Below the pieces are notes generated by a model. That model did not search any database. It was not told the DNA's origin and saw only the letters and a program-made list of their open reading frames with translations. Both the position numbers and the translations under genes were made by a program. A stretch of DNA of 64,000 bases. Source: Pseudomonas viridiflava. Its GTDB lineage: Bacteria > Pseudomonadota > Gammaproteobacteria > Pseudomonadales > Pseudomonadaceae. Position 1 is the first letter of the stretch; the number at the start of each line of letters is the position of its first letter. This document shows positions 44,089 to 53,243 of the stretch, piece after piece. The stretch covers positions 124,001-188,000 of the forward strand of contig NZ_UTVH01000095.1 in assembly GCF_900585905.1 (NCBI RefSeq), in the 5' to 3' direction.

Positions 44089-45123
44089 ATGAAACTGAAA
44101 AACACCTTGGGCTTGGCAATTGGTACTATCGTTGCCGCGGCTTCTTTCGGCGCTCTGGCACAAGGCCAAGGCGCAGTTGAAATCGAAGGCTTCGCGAAGA
44201 AAGAATACTTCGACAGCGCTCGTAACTTCAAAAACGACGGCAACCTGTTCGGTGGCTCGGTTGGTTACTTCCTGACCGACGACGTTGAACTGCGTCTGGG
44301 CTACGACGAAGTTCACAACGTTCGCAGCGACAGCGGCAAGAACATCAAGGGCTCGAACACAGCTCTGGACGCTCTGTACCACTTCAACAACCCAGGCGAC
44401 ATGCTGCGCCCGTACGTTTCGGCTGGTTTCTCTGACCAAAGCATCGGTCAGAACGATCGTAACGGCCGTAACGGTTCCACTTTCGCCAACGTTGGCGGCG
44501 GTGCCAAGCTGTACTTCACTGACAACTTCTACGCCCGTGCCGGTGTTGAAGCTCAGTACAACATCGACCAGGGTGACACCGAGTGGGCGCCAAGCGTCGG
44601 CATCGGCGTAAACTTCGGCGGCGGCTCGAAGAAAGTTGAAGCAGCACCAGCTCCAGTAGCTGAAGTGTGCTCCGACAGCGACAACGACGGCGTGTGCGAC
44701 AACGTCGACAAGTGCCCGGACACCCCAGCCAACGTTACTGTTGACGCTGATGGCTGCCCAGCAGTTGCCGAAGTGGTTCGTGTTGAGCTGGACGTGAAGT
44801 TCGATTTCGACAAATCCGTAGTCAAGCCTAACAGCTACGGCGACATCAAGAACCTCGCTGACTTCATGCAGCAGTACCCGTCGACCACCACCACTGTTGA
44901 AGGTCACACTGACTCCGTCGGTCCTGACGCTTACAACCAGAAACTGTCCGAGCGTCGTGCAAACGCCGTTAAACAGGTTCTGGTCAACCAGTACGGTGTT
45001 GGCGCTAGCCGCGTAAACTCGGTTGGTTATGGCGAATCCCGTCCAGTTGCTGACAACGCAACTGACGCTGGCCGCGCTGTAAACCGTCGCGTAGAAGCTG
45101 AAGTTGAAGCCCAAGCTAAGTAA
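44089..45123 (+). CDS. oprF: Major outer-membrane porin OprF
   Basis: The 344-residue precursor has a signal peptide (1-24, ending GALAQ), an eight-stranded OmpA-like barrel (25-185), a linker with four Cys in a DSDNDGVCDNVDKCPDTP region, and a peptidoglycan-binding OmpA C-domain (FDFDKSVVKPNSYGD, VEGHTDSVGPDAYNQKLSERRA). It is the structural porin anchoring the envelope and a SigX target. Codon use is highly biased, as for oprI. The 105-base upstream spacer should contain SigX and sigma-70 promoters. Confidence 0.96.
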   Translation: MKLKNTLGLAIGTIVAAASFGALAQGQGAVEIEGFAKKEYFDSARNFKNDGNLFGGSVGYFLTDDVELRLGYDEVHNVRSDSGKNIKGSNTALDALYHFNNPGDMLRPYVSAGFSDQSIGQNDRNGRNGSTFANVGGGAKLYFTDNFYARAGVEAQYNIDQGDTEWAPSVGIGVNFGGGSKKVEAAPAPVAEVCSDSDNDGVCDNVDKCPDTPANVTVDADGCPAVAEVVRVELDVKFDFDKSVVKPNSYGDIKNLADFMQQYPSTTTTVEGHTDSVGPDAYNQKLSERRANAVKQVLVNQYGVGASRVNSVGYGESRPVADNATDAGRAVNRRVEAEVEAQAK

Positions 45124-45147
45124 TTAGCCGCTTCACTCGCTTCTTAT

Positions 45148-45178
45148 AGAAAAGCCCGGCTCAAGCCGGGCTTTTCTT
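45148..45178 (+). terminator. Terminator of oprF
   Basis: AGAAAAGCCCGGC pairs exactly with GCCGGGCTTTTCT around a TCAA loop. Confidence 0.92.
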
Positions 45179-45208
45179 TGCCTAGGATTTGGCTTTGACG
45201 CGCAGCCA

Positions 45209-45958
45209 TCAGGCGCGCTGGCTGATCAACTGGGGGAGGGTGACTGCCTGAGAGGCCGCGACGACCTCGCCGATGACCAGAATGGCCGGGCTTCGCAAGG
45301 CGAACTCCATGGCATCGCGCTGCATGTCCTGCAATGAACTGCGGCATTCACGCTGATGGGGCAGTGACGCGTTTTCAATCATCGCTACCGGGGTTGCCAG
45401 GGGCATGCCGCCTGCGATGAGGCTGTCACGAATTTGCGCCAGCTTTGCCACGCCCATGTACACCACCAGTGTCGTTCCACCTTGCGCCAGCGCCTGCCAA
45501 TTCAGGCTGCTGTCATCCTGGGTGTGCGCCGTCACCAGCGTCACGCCACGACTGATACCGCGCAGGGTCAGCGGAATGCCGCATTGTGTTGCTCCCGCCA
45601 GTCCGGCTGTTATGCCGTTGACCAGTTCCACCTCGATGCCGCGTTCGCGCAACCAATCCGCCTCCTCGCCACCTCGTCCGAAAATGCAAGGATCGCCGCC
45701 TTTGAGGCGAACCACGACTTTGCCCTGACGTGCGTAACGCAACAGCAGGCGATGGATGAACGCCTGGGGTGTCGAACGGCAGCCACCGCGTTTGCCCACC
45801 GCAATCACTCGGGCAGCAGGGCAGTGCTGCAGCACGGCCACATTGACCAGATCGTCGATCAGCACCACATCGGCTTCGTGCAGCGCACGTACGGCCTTGA
45901 GGGTGAGCAGCTCCGGATCACCCGGGCCCGCACCGACCAGCCAGACTTTTGCATTCAT
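45209..45958 (-). CDS. cobA: Uroporphyrinogen-III C-methyltransferase
   Basis: The 249-residue SUMT makes precorrin-2, the route to siroheme and cobalamin. Motifs are VWLVGAGPGDPELLTLKAV at the start, VVRLKGGDPCIFGRGGEEADW and GVTLVTAHTQDD. It is the last gene of the nitrate assimilation run, consistent with siroheme supply for nitrite reductase. ATG 45958 is used with GAGG upstream. It lies 13 bases after nasA. Confidence 0.92.
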   Translation of the reverse strand: MNAKVWLVGAGPGDPELLTLKAVRALHEADVVLIDDLVNVAVLQHCPAARVIAVGKRGGCRSTPQAFIHRLLLRYARQGKVVVRLKGGDPCIFGRGGEEADWLRERGIEVELVNGITAGLAGATQCGIPLTLRGISRGVTLVTAHTQDDSSLNWQALAQGGTTLVVYMGVAKLAQIRDSLIAGGMPLATPVAMIENASLPHQRECRSSLQDMQRDAMEFALRSPAILVIGEVVAASQAVTLPQLISQRA

Positions 45959-45971
45959 CCTGCTCACCTCG

Positions 45972-48725
45972 TTAGTTGACTGCGACAGCCGTCAGCAGCC
46001 GCTTGATTTCCGGAACGCACGAGCCGCAGACGCTGCCGCAGCCCAATTGCGTTTTCAGCTGGGCCAGATCCATGCCCCTGGCGATGGCCTCGCAGACTGC
46101 GCCTTCGCTGATATTCATGCAGTTGCACAGTGTCTTGCTGCCGTGTTGTGGACCCGCAGTCTGGCCGGGTGGGCTGCCGATCGGCGCCAACAGCCAGCGA
46201 CGCATCCGCGCATCGATGTGGTCACCTTCCAGCCACAGGCGTTGCAACCAATCCTGAGCCAGGGTTTCGCCCGCCAGCCGTATTGCGCTGATGCGGCCGT
46301 CGTCCAGGCGGATGCGTTTGCTGATGCCGCTTGCGCTGTCGTCGTAGGCCAGCACCGGGCCCTGATCCAGACCCAGCAAGTGATCGATCTGCCCGAGCCA
46401 TTGCCCATCCGCAGCTAGCTCGCTGGCGGCACGCAGCAGCACGGCGGGACGTTCCCGGCCCGCCAGCCCAAGGCTCACGTAGGGCAACCGGTCGCACAGC
46501 GAGCGCAGGGCATCGAGGCGCGGTTGAACATCGCCCTCGATCAGGATGAACAGTCGCCACGGCAGAGCGGCCTTGTCGATACGCACGCCTGAGTGCTTGA
46601 GCTCCGGCTGTTTCGAAATCGGGTCGAAGGCCGGTTGCGTGAGCAGGTTGACGCCGCCCTTGAGAAAGCGCTCACCCCAGTGCATCGGCAGAAATCCATG
46701 GCCCGGCCCCACGCCGTCATCGCTGCAAACCGGTACCACAAGACTGCCGCGACGGCTGCTCAAGTGGACCAGATCGCCAGACTGCAGGTGATTGCGCGCC
46801 AGTTCCTCGGGATGCAGGCTCAAGGTCGCTTCGCTGACATGGCCGAACAATCGGGCAGCGGTGCCCGTGCGGCTCATGCCGTGCCACTGGTCGCGCAGGC
46901 GCCCGGTGTTCAGGGTCAGGGGGAAGCGTGCATCACGCGCCTCCAGCGCCGCGCAATAAGGCTCGCTGATGAACCTGGCGCGGCCTGACGCAGTGGGGAA
47001 CACCCCATCACCATAAAGCCTGGGTGTACCTTGCGTTGCGCCAACCGGAAACGGCCATTGCTGCGGACCGCTGTGGTCCAGCATCTCATAGCTGATGCCA
47101 GCCAGGTCCAGATCACGCCCCTGGGTCAGGTATTTGTATTCGTCGAACAGCGCCTGAGGCTGATGAAAATCAAACAGCCTGCGCTGTGCGGTGGGCGACG
47201 AAGCCTGCATGCGCGCTTCCAGACGGCGAGCGAAATCGACAGTGATCGCCCAGTCGGCGCGTGCCTGGCCGGGCGCGGCGACAGCTTTACGCACGTGAGA
47301 GATGCGTCGTTCTGAATTGGTGACAGTGCCTTCTTTTTCGCCCCAACTGGCGGCGGGCAGCAACAAATCGGCAAAGCGCGCAGTTTCCGTGGTGCGAAAG
47401 GCTTCCTGTAACACCACGAAGGGGCACGCCTGCAAGGCTTCCTGCACACGTGCCTGATCCGGCAGCGATTGCGCGGGGTTGGTGCAGGCGATCCATACGG
47501 CCTTGATCGTGCCGCTGCGCATCTGCTCGAACAGTTCGATGGCAGACAGCCCCGGTTTTTCGGGCAACTGATCAACACCCCAGTAGGCAGCCACTTCAGC
47601 CCTGTGCTCGGGGTTGGCCGCCTCGCGATGGCCCGGCAGCAGGTTGGACAGGCTGCCGGTTTCGCGCCCGCCCATGGCATTGGGTTGACCTGTGAGGGAG
47701 AACGGTCCGGCGCCGGGGCGGCCGATCTGCCCGGTGGCCAGGTGCAGGTTGATCAGCGCGCTGTTCTTCGCGCTGCCGGAGGTGGACTGGTTCAGGCCCA
47801 TGCACCACAGCGACAGAAAGGCCGGGGCCTCGCCTATCCAGCGGGCGCATTGCTGCAGTTGCTCAATGCTGATGCCGCAGGTGTGCGCGACCATCTGCGG
47901 GGGGTATGAATGCACCCGCTGTTTGAGTTCGGCATCACCTTCGGTGTGCTGATCGATGAAGGCCTGGTCGACCCAGCCGTGGGAAAGCAGCTCATGCAGG
48001 ATGCCGTGGAACAGCGCGACATCGGTGCCCGGCGTGATCGCCAGGTGCAGGTCCGCCAACTCGCAGCTGTCGGTGCGCCGCGGGTCGATGACGATCACTT
48101 TCATCGCCGGGCGGCGGCTTTTTGCTTCTTCCAGACGCCGAAACAGCACGGGATGGGCGTAGGCCATGTTGCTGCCGACGATCATCACGCAGTCGCTCAG
48201 CTCGATGTCCTCGTAGCTGCACGGCGGTGCATCGGCGCCCAGGCTGCGTTTGTAGCCGACCACGGCCGATGACATGCACAGCCTGGAATTGCTGTCGATG
48301 TTATTGGTGCCTATCAGGCCGCGGGCCAGCTTGTTGAACGCGTAATAATCCTCGGTCAGCAACTGGCCCGAGAGGTAGAACGCCACGCTGTCCGGGCCGT
48401 GTTCGGCGATGGTTGCGGCAAACATGCTGGCCGCATGATCCAGAGCGGTGTCCCAGTCGGTGTTGTCGCGGGCCAGGCCTTTGCCCAGGCGCAGCTGCGG
48501 GTGCAGCGCGCGGGCGTCGAGGTCGCCGGTTAAGTGCAGGGTCGAGCCCTTGCTGCACAGTTTGCCGAAATTGGCCGGGTGCGCCGGGTCGCCGCTGACG
48601 CCCAGAATACGCTGCCCATCATGCTCGATCAGCACGCCACAGCCGACGCCGCAGTAACAGCAGGTCGACGCGGTGATCCGGGTGGCGGGTGCTGCCGCTG
48701 TTTCTGCCGATGGGCTCAGGCGCAT
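45972..48725 (-). CDS. nasA: Assimilatory nitrate reductase, molybdopterin catalytic subunit
   Basis: The 917-residue enzyme reduces nitrate to nitrite in the cytoplasm. It has an N-terminal [4Fe-4S] site CCYCGVGCG with the fourth Cys in GKLCSKG, then the MGD-binding domains (SNSRLCMSSAVVGYK, WCMGLNQSTSGSAKN, GTVTNSERRISHV). A C-terminal BFD-like [2Fe-2S] domain (LCNCMNISEGAVCEAIARG..CGSVCGSCVPEIKRLL) receives electrons. It begins inside the end of the FAD oxidoreductase gene (10-base overlap), its likely electron donor. Confidence 0.92.
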   Translation of the reverse strand: MRLSPSAETAAAPATRITASTCCYCGVGCGVLIEHDGQRILGVSGDPAHPANFGKLCSKGSTLHLTGDLDARALHPQLRLGKGLARDNTDWDTALDHAASMFAATIAEHGPDSVAFYLSGQLLTEDYYAFNKLARGLIGTNNIDSNSRLCMSSAVVGYKRSLGADAPPCSYEDIELSDCVMIVGSNMAYAHPVLFRRLEEAKSRRPAMKVIVIDPRRTDSCELADLHLAITPGTDVALFHGILHELLSHGWVDQAFIDQHTEGDAELKQRVHSYPPQMVAHTCGISIEQLQQCARWIGEAPAFLSLWCMGLNQSTSGSAKNSALINLHLATGQIGRPGAGPFSLTGQPNAMGGRETGSLSNLLPGHREAANPEHRAEVAAYWGVDQLPEKPGLSAIELFEQMRSGTIKAVWIACTNPAQSLPDQARVQEALQACPFVVLQEAFRTTETARFADLLLPAASWGEKEGTVTNSERRISHVRKAVAAPGQARADWAITVDFARRLEARMQASSPTAQRRLFDFHQPQALFDEYKYLTQGRDLDLAGISYEMLDHSGPQQWPFPVGATQGTPRLYGDGVFPTASGRARFISEPYCAALEARDARFPLTLNTGRLRDQWHGMSRTGTAARLFGHVSEATLSLHPEELARNHLQSGDLVHLSSRRGSLVVPVCSDDGVGPGHGFLPMHWGERFLKGGVNLLTQPAFDPISKQPELKHSGVRIDKAALPWRLFILIEGDVQPRLDALRSLCDRLPYVSLGLAGRERPAVLLRAASELAADGQWLGQIDHLLGLDQGPVLAYDDSASGISKRIRLDDGRISAIRLAGETLAQDWLQRLWLEGDHIDARMRRWLLAPIGSPPGQTAGPQHGSKTLCNCMNISEGAVCEAIARGMDLAQLKTQLGCGSVCGSCVPEIKRLLTAVAVN

Positions 48726-49954
48726 AATGCAGCCTCCGCTTGCTGCGCCTGGCTGTCGCCGAACATGAGTTGGTTGCGCAGCGCCCCCAGCGGTTGCGCG
48801 CCAGCGATGAGGCGCAAGTACCAACCGCTGTCCTCGGTGTCGCCATACAGACAGGCGCCCACCAGCCGGTCATGTTTGATCACCAGTTTCCTGTAGCTGC
48901 CGCCGACCGGGTCGTGCAGGGTGATGATTTGAGTGCCTTCGGCGCCCATGAAGTCGCCGGCAGAGAACAGGTCGAGCCCGGTGACTTTCAGTTTGGTCGA
49001 TATCACCGAGCCCTTGTAGCGGGCAAAACCCAGCTGGGCCAGGTGATTGGCGCAGACTTTGGCCTGCTCGAACAGCGGTGCAACCAGGCCGTAGGCCATG
49101 CCGCGATGGCTGGCGCACTCGCCAATGGCGTAGATGCGCGGGTCGTAGGTCTGCAGTGTGTCATTGACTAGAATGCCGCGGTTGCACGGCAGTCCGGTCT
49201 GCTCGGCGAGTTCGGTTGCGGGGCGAATGCCGGCAGCCATCACCACCAGGTCAGCGGGGATGGCCTCGCCATTACTGAACTGCACCGACGTCACCTGATC
49301 ATTGCGGTTGCCCAGCAGTGCCTCGGTCGCCTCGTTGAGACGAAAGTTCAGACCTCGCTGTTCAAGAGCCGCTTGCAGCAACTGGCCTGCGGTCTGGTCG
49401 AGCTGGCGCTCCAGCAACCATTTGCCGATATGCACAACGGTCACGTGCATGCCGCGCATGCTCAGGCCATTGGCAGCTTCCAGCCCGAGCAGCCCGCCGC
49501 CGATCACCACCGCATGACGGCGGGTGCGGGCCGTGTTGATCATCAGTCGGGTGTCGGCGATGTCGCGATAGCCGATCACGCCGCGCAAGGTACTGCCCGG
49601 CATCGGAGGCATGTAGGGCGTGGAACCGGTGGCGATCAGCAACCGGTCGTAATGCGCGACGGTGCCGTCTTCGGCGATGACCTGACGTCTGGCCCGGTCG
49701 ATCCTGATCACTCGCCGGTTGAGCAGCAGTTTGATGTCATGACCCAGATACCAGTCGAGGTCGTTGAGCACGATGTCTTCGAATGCCTGCTCACCCGCCA
49801 GCACCGGCGACAACATGATGCGGTTGTAATTGGGGTGCGGTTCGGCACCGAATACAGTGATGTCATAGAGCTCGTCGCTCAGCTTGAGCAGCTCTTCGAG
49901 GGTGCGCACGCCCGCCATGCCGTTGCCGATCATCACCAGTTTGAGTTTTTTCAT
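48716..49954 (-). CDS. FAD/NAD(P)-dependent oxidoreductase of nitrate assimilation
   Basis: The 412-residue protein resembles the N-terminal half of NirB: FAD motif GNGMAGVRTLEE near residue 9, NAD motif VVIGGGLLGLEAANGL and the second FAD contact ATGSTPYMPPMPGS. It ends before the BFD and siroheme domains of NirB, which fits a stand-alone electron-transfer subunit for NasA (NasC/NasB role in other species). GGAGG lies before ATG 49954. It is preceded by an antitermination leader. Confidence 0.85.
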   Translation of the reverse strand: MKKLKLVMIGNGMAGVRTLEELLKLSDELYDITVFGAEPHPNYNRIMLSPVLAGEQAFEDIVLNDLDWYLGHDIKLLLNRRVIRIDRARRQVIAEDGTVAHYDRLLIATGSTPYMPPMPGSTLRGVIGYRDIADTRLMINTARTRRHAVVIGGGLLGLEAANGLSMRGMHVTVVHIGKWLLERQLDQTAGQLLQAALEQRGLNFRLNEATEALLGNRNDQVTSVQFSNGEAIPADLVVMAAGIRPATELAEQTGLPCNRGILVNDTLQTYDPRIYAIGECASHRGMAYGLVAPLFEQAKVCANHLAQLGFARYKGSVISTKLKVTGLDLFSAGDFMGAEGTQIITLHDPVGGSYRKLVIKHDRLVGACLYGDTEDSGWYLRLIAGAQPLGALRNQLMFGDSQAQQAEAALCA

Positions 49955-50004
49955 CTTGCCTCCGAGACGTCTGTGACGGCGTACTCGACAAATTTCGCGC
50001 AAAC

Positions 50005-50045
50005 AAAAAAAGGTGTCCCGCCAGTTACCTGGCGAGGACACCTTT
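50005..50045 (-). terminator. Attenuator terminator in nitrate reductase leader
   Basis: On the minus strand AAAGGTGTCC and CGCCAG pair with CTGGCG and GGACACCTTT around a GTAA loop (one bulge), followed by a run of seven to eight T. It lies inside the untranslated leader, about 50 bases before the start codon at 49954. Confidence 0.88.
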
Positions 50046-50051
50046 GTCCGG

Positions 50052-50089
50052 TCCCGTTCTCTCGGGAAGCTGGCTTTCGTCTTTGAAAG
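50052..50089 (-). ncRNA. ANTAR-type double hexaloop antiterminator element
   Basis: Two adjacent hairpins on the minus strand match the RNA motif bound by ANTAR proteins: CTTTC-AAAGAC-GAAAG (50089-50074) and TCCCG-AGAGAA-CGGGA (50067-50052), six bases apart. Both loops are six bases with A first and G fourth. The second hairpin lies just before the terminator, so NasT binding would be expected to prevent termination when nitrate releases NasT from NasS. Confidence 0.8.
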
Positions 50090-50121
50090 TTTCAGCGATA
50101 TGAATTGCTTGAAGACACTGA

Positions 50122-50137
50122 TGCAGGGGTTGTGCCA
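50122..50137 (-). promoter_or_regulatory. Sigma-54 promoter for nitrate reductase operon
   Basis: TGGCACAACCCCTGCA on the minus strand matches the -24/-12 consensus TGGCACG-N4-TTGCW except for two positions, and keeps GG-N10-GC. Transcription would start near 50111. A TGGTGC half-site (50211-50216) upstream may be part of an NtrC site. Confidence 0.75.
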
Positions 50138-50240
50138 GATGCGCAATCACCGGCCGGGCAGCGCGGTTCGAGAAGAGGATCAAGTTGAAGGCTACAAAAG
50201 CCGCCTGCTTTGGTGCGTATTGCACTGATGCGGGGCGTTG

Positions 50241-51899
50241 TCAGTGGCGCATCAGGCAAATCAGCAGCACCAGGTTTAACAGCATCGACACAAGCGCGAG
50301 GGTGCGCCATACCTTCAGCGGTTCGCGTTCCAACAGCGGCTGCGCGCGCGTTGCCGATGGCCGTGTTTCGGCGTGTTCAAGCACCAGTAGCCATTGTTCC
50401 GCCGTCTCGTAGCGTTTGTCGGGGTCGGCCTGCAACGCATGGGCAAGCGTTCGATCCAGCCAGTCCGGCAGGTCGGGGCGGTGGCGGCTGGCGACCGTTG
50501 CGGCGGTGAAGCGAGGCTGTTGGAACGCTTCAATCTCGCCGTAGGGATAATGACCGGTCAGCAGGTAGTAAAGCGTGACGCCAACGGCATAAAGATCCTG
50601 TCGCGGGGTAGGCTCGGCGCCTGCGAAGGCTTCTGGCGCGATGTAGCTGGGGGTGCCCGCGACGGAGTCGGACGGCTGTGCCGACAGGCCGGGGCAATAC
50701 GCGAGGCCGAAGTCCAGCAGGCGTAGTTCGCCATTGCCGTCGAGCAGCAGATTGTCCGGTTTGATGTCGCGATGAATGATGTTACGGCGGTGCAGCAGAC
50801 CCGTGGCGCGCAGCAATTGTGCAGCCAGGGTCTGCCATTGCGCCACCGAGAGGGGGCCGTTCTGCCGGAACAGCTCGGCCAGGCTCTGACCGCTGTGTTC
50901 ACGCATCACGTAATACAGGTGCTGGCGCTCGGTCGCCGGGTGCAACTCGGGGAAAAAGCGCCCGGCGACGCGGCGCAGGAACCATTCCTCCTGCAGCAAC
51001 TGCTGGCCTGTCTCGTCATTGTCATGGGGCTGGGCGGGCAGCGTCTTGAGCAGCCATGCCTGGCCTTGTGCATCGCTGACCCGATAGAGCAGGGACTGTC
51101 GTGATGCCGCCAGCAGGCTGTTGACGCGCCAGCCTTCGAATACCTGACCGGGCTTCAGCGTTGGCGGTAATGGCCATTGCTGCAGCTGGGCCAGGGCATT
51201 GCAGAGATCGTCCTGACCCAGGGCATCGACCTGGATCAACAGGGCGCTGGCATTGTCCTGGCTGCCCGCCAGATGGGCGCTGCTGACCAGGGTTTGTACC
51301 GCCAACTGCAGATCGCTCTGTTCGTGCAGGATCGAACCGATGCGCGCGTCATCGAGCGTGGCCCAGACGCCGTCGCTGAGCAACAGCAGACGTTCGCCCT
51401 CGAGCAGCTCGCCGTCGCGGTAATCCATGACCACGTGTTGATCCAGCCCCAGCGCGCGTTTGAGCACGTGCTGCATGTCCGGCTGGTGCCACACATGGTC
51501 TTCGCTGATGCGCGATAGCTCGCCTTGGTACCAGCGATAAACCCGGCAGTCGCCCACGTGCGCCAAGGTAAAACGGCGGCCGCGCAGCACCAGGGCGCTG
51601 AGGGTGGTCAGCAGGCTGTTGGCCTGTAGCCAGCGATTCTGCGCCAACAACAGGCGATCCAGTGACTGCGCCACGCCCCAGGTTTCCGGCGTCGAGTAAT
51701 AATCCAGTGCCAGTGCCTGTAAAGTCGATTGCGCGGCCAGTGCACCGTCGGCGCACTGGCTGACGCCGTCGGCCAGTGCAAACAGATAACCTTTGCTGGC
51801 CGCCAGTGCAGGGGCGGGCGTGACCAGGCGCAAGGCGTCCTGGTTTTCTTCCCTAGGCCCGCTGGCGCTGTACTGCGCAAGACTCAACTGCAATGCCAT
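50241..51899 (-). CDS. Bifunctional PP2C phosphatase / Ser-Thr kinase
   Basis: The 552-residue protein has an N-terminal PP2C-type phosphatase domain (REENQDALRLV, LADGVSQCADG, LAHVGDCRVY, LLLSDGVWATL) and a C-terminal Hanks kinase domain with IHRDIKPDNLLLD and DFGLA, GTPSYIAPE, ending in one membrane helix (TLALVSMLLNLVLLICLM). The kinase ATP loop is weak but the Lys in WLLKTL is present. It lies between the transporter and reductase genes, a place conserved in Pseudomonas; a link to nitrate uptake control is inference. Confidence 0.88.
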   Translation of the reverse strand: MALQLSLAQYSASGPREENQDALRLVTPAPALAASKGYLFALADGVSQCADGALAAQSTLQALALDYYSTPETWGVAQSLDRLLLAQNRWLQANSLLTTLSALVLRGRRFTLAHVGDCRVYRWYQGELSRISEDHVWHQPDMQHVLKRALGLDQHVVMDYRDGELLEGERLLLLSDGVWATLDDARIGSILHEQSDLQLAVQTLVSSAHLAGSQDNASALLIQVDALGQDDLCNALAQLQQWPLPPTLKPGQVFEGWRVNSLLAASRQSLLYRVSDAQGQAWLLKTLPAQPHDNDETGQQLLQEEWFLRRVAGRFFPELHPATERQHLYYVMREHSGQSLAELFRQNGPLSVAQWQTLAAQLLRATGLLHRRNIIHRDIKPDNLLLDGNGELRLLDFGLAYCPGLSAQPSDSVAGTPSYIAPEAFAGAEPTPRQDLYAVGVTLYYLLTGHYPYGEIEAFQQPRFTAATVASRHRPDLPDWLDRTLAHALQADPDKRYETAEQWLLVLEHAETRPSATRAQPLLEREPLKVWRTLALVSMLLNLVLLICLMRH

Positions 51900-51905
51900 G
51901 AACGA

Positions 51906-53117
51906 TCAGACCCGCGCTGCAGTGGCGGCAGCCGAACCCCAAGTGGTCCTCCAGCGGCGCTTGACGCTGATCAGGCCGAACCAGGCGAGCACACCGAGGA
52001 AGGCAAACAGCCACAGGCCCAGTTGATAGTCACCGGTGTTCTGTTTGATCGCCCCCAGGCCCGCCGCGAGGAGAAAGCCACCAATGCCGCCCGCCATGCC
52101 GATCAGACCGGTCATCACGCCGATTTCTTTGCGAAAACGCTGCGGAACCAACTGAAATACCGCGCCGTTGCCTGCACCGAGGCCGAGCATGGCGGCCACA
52201 AACAGCGCCAGTGCTGCCCACGAACTGGGCAGGTTGAAACCCACTGCGGCGACACAGATCGCCGCCACTGCGTACATGCCCGACAAGGTGCGGATGCCGC
52301 CAAAGCGATCCGCCAGGGCGCCGCCCAGAGGACGCATCAGGCTGCCGCCGAATACGCACGCTGCGGTGTAGTAACCGGCGGTTACCGGGCTGAGGCCATA
52401 TTGATCGTTGAAATAGCCGGGCAGAGCGCTGGCCAGGCCGATGAAGCCGCCGAAGGTGACACTGTAGAAGAACATGAACCACCAGCTGTCACGGTCACCC
52501 AGCGCCTTGAGGTAATCGGCCATCGATTTCGGCCTGGCTCGTTGCGGAGCATTGCGCGCCATCAGCGAAAAAGCGATCAACGTCAGAATCAACGGGATGA
52601 CGGCGAAGCCGAACACGTTGTTCCAGCCGAACGCTGCAGCCAGGAGGGGGGCGATCAGCGCGGCCAGTACGGTACCCGAGTTACCGGCACCGGCGATGCC
52701 CATGGCCTTGCCCTGATGCTCGGGTGGATACCATTGCGAGGCCAGCGGCAGGGCGACGGCGAAGGACGCTCCGGCGACCCCCAGAAACAGGCCCAGCAGC
52801 AACGCCTGCTGATAACTGTGGACGCCGAGTTGCCAGGCGCTGAACAAGGCAATGATGACGATGACCTGGCCGATGATGCCAGCGGTTTTCGGCGACAGTT
52901 GATCGGCCACCAGGCCCATGAGGAAACGCAGCACGGCACCGGCGAGGATCGGCGTGGCGACCATCAGGCCGCGTTGCTGGGTGGTCAGTTGCAGGTCGGC
53001 GGCGATCTGCACGGCCAATGGCCCCAGCAGGTACCAGACCATGAAACTCAGATCGAAATAGAGAAAGGCGGCAAACAGGGTCGGTTTGTGACCGGCCTTC
53101 CAGAAGCTTGTATTCAT
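51906..53117 (-). CDS. NarK-type nitrate/nitrite MFS transporter
   Basis: The 403-residue, 12-helix protein of the nitrate/nitrite porter family has signature stretches FDLSFMVWYLLGPLAVQIA (helix 1), GLFLGVAGASFAVALPLASQWYP, GIAGAGNSGTV (nitrate signature) and GLGAGNGAVFQLVP (second signature). It imports nitrate for assimilation. ATG 53117 has GAGGTG upstream. It is separated by 6 bases from the kinase/phosphatase gene. Its leader has regulatory signals. Confidence 0.9.
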   Translation of the reverse strand: MNTSFWKAGHKPTLFAAFLYFDLSFMVWYLLGPLAVQIAADLQLTTQQRGLMVATPILAGAVLRFLMGLVADQLSPKTAGIIGQVIVIIALFSAWQLGVHSYQQALLLGLFLGVAGASFAVALPLASQWYPPEHQGKAMGIAGAGNSGTVLAALIAPLLAAAFGWNNVFGFAVIPLILTLIAFSLMARNAPQRARPKSMADYLKALGDRDSWWFMFFYSVTFGGFIGLASALPGYFNDQYGLSPVTAGYYTAACVFGGSLMRPLGGALADRFGGIRTLSGMYAVAAICVAAVGFNLPSSWAALALFVAAMLGLGAGNGAVFQLVPQRFRKEIGVMTGLIGMAGGIGGFLLAAGLGAIKQNTGDYQLGLWLFAFLGVLAWFGLISVKRRWRTTWGSAAATAARV

Positions 53118-53243
53118 TGAGCACCTCATCGGCAAAAAGGGGGATCTGTCGACCGGCGCATGCCCTGTCCACAGCAAGCCTGGAGCGCTGGCTTCGGCAG
53201 CTCCACCGGCCCCGTTCAGTGGGGCCAAAAACGCAAAAAACGC

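Noticed and set aside
43999..45114. A 371-codon open frame on the minus strand opposite oprF
   Set aside because: It is an antisense shadow made by the extreme codon bias of oprF; composition is Val-rich and has no domain, and oprF is certain.
48716..49954. Calling the FAD oxidoreductase nirB
   Set aside because: It lacks the BFD and siroheme domains of NirB and ends normally in an overlap with nasA, so it is not a truncated nirB by frameshift.
51729..53120. A 463-codon plus-strand frame opposite the nitrate transporter and kinase gene
   Set aside because: It spans two real genes and their junction and gives a low-complexity basic protein.
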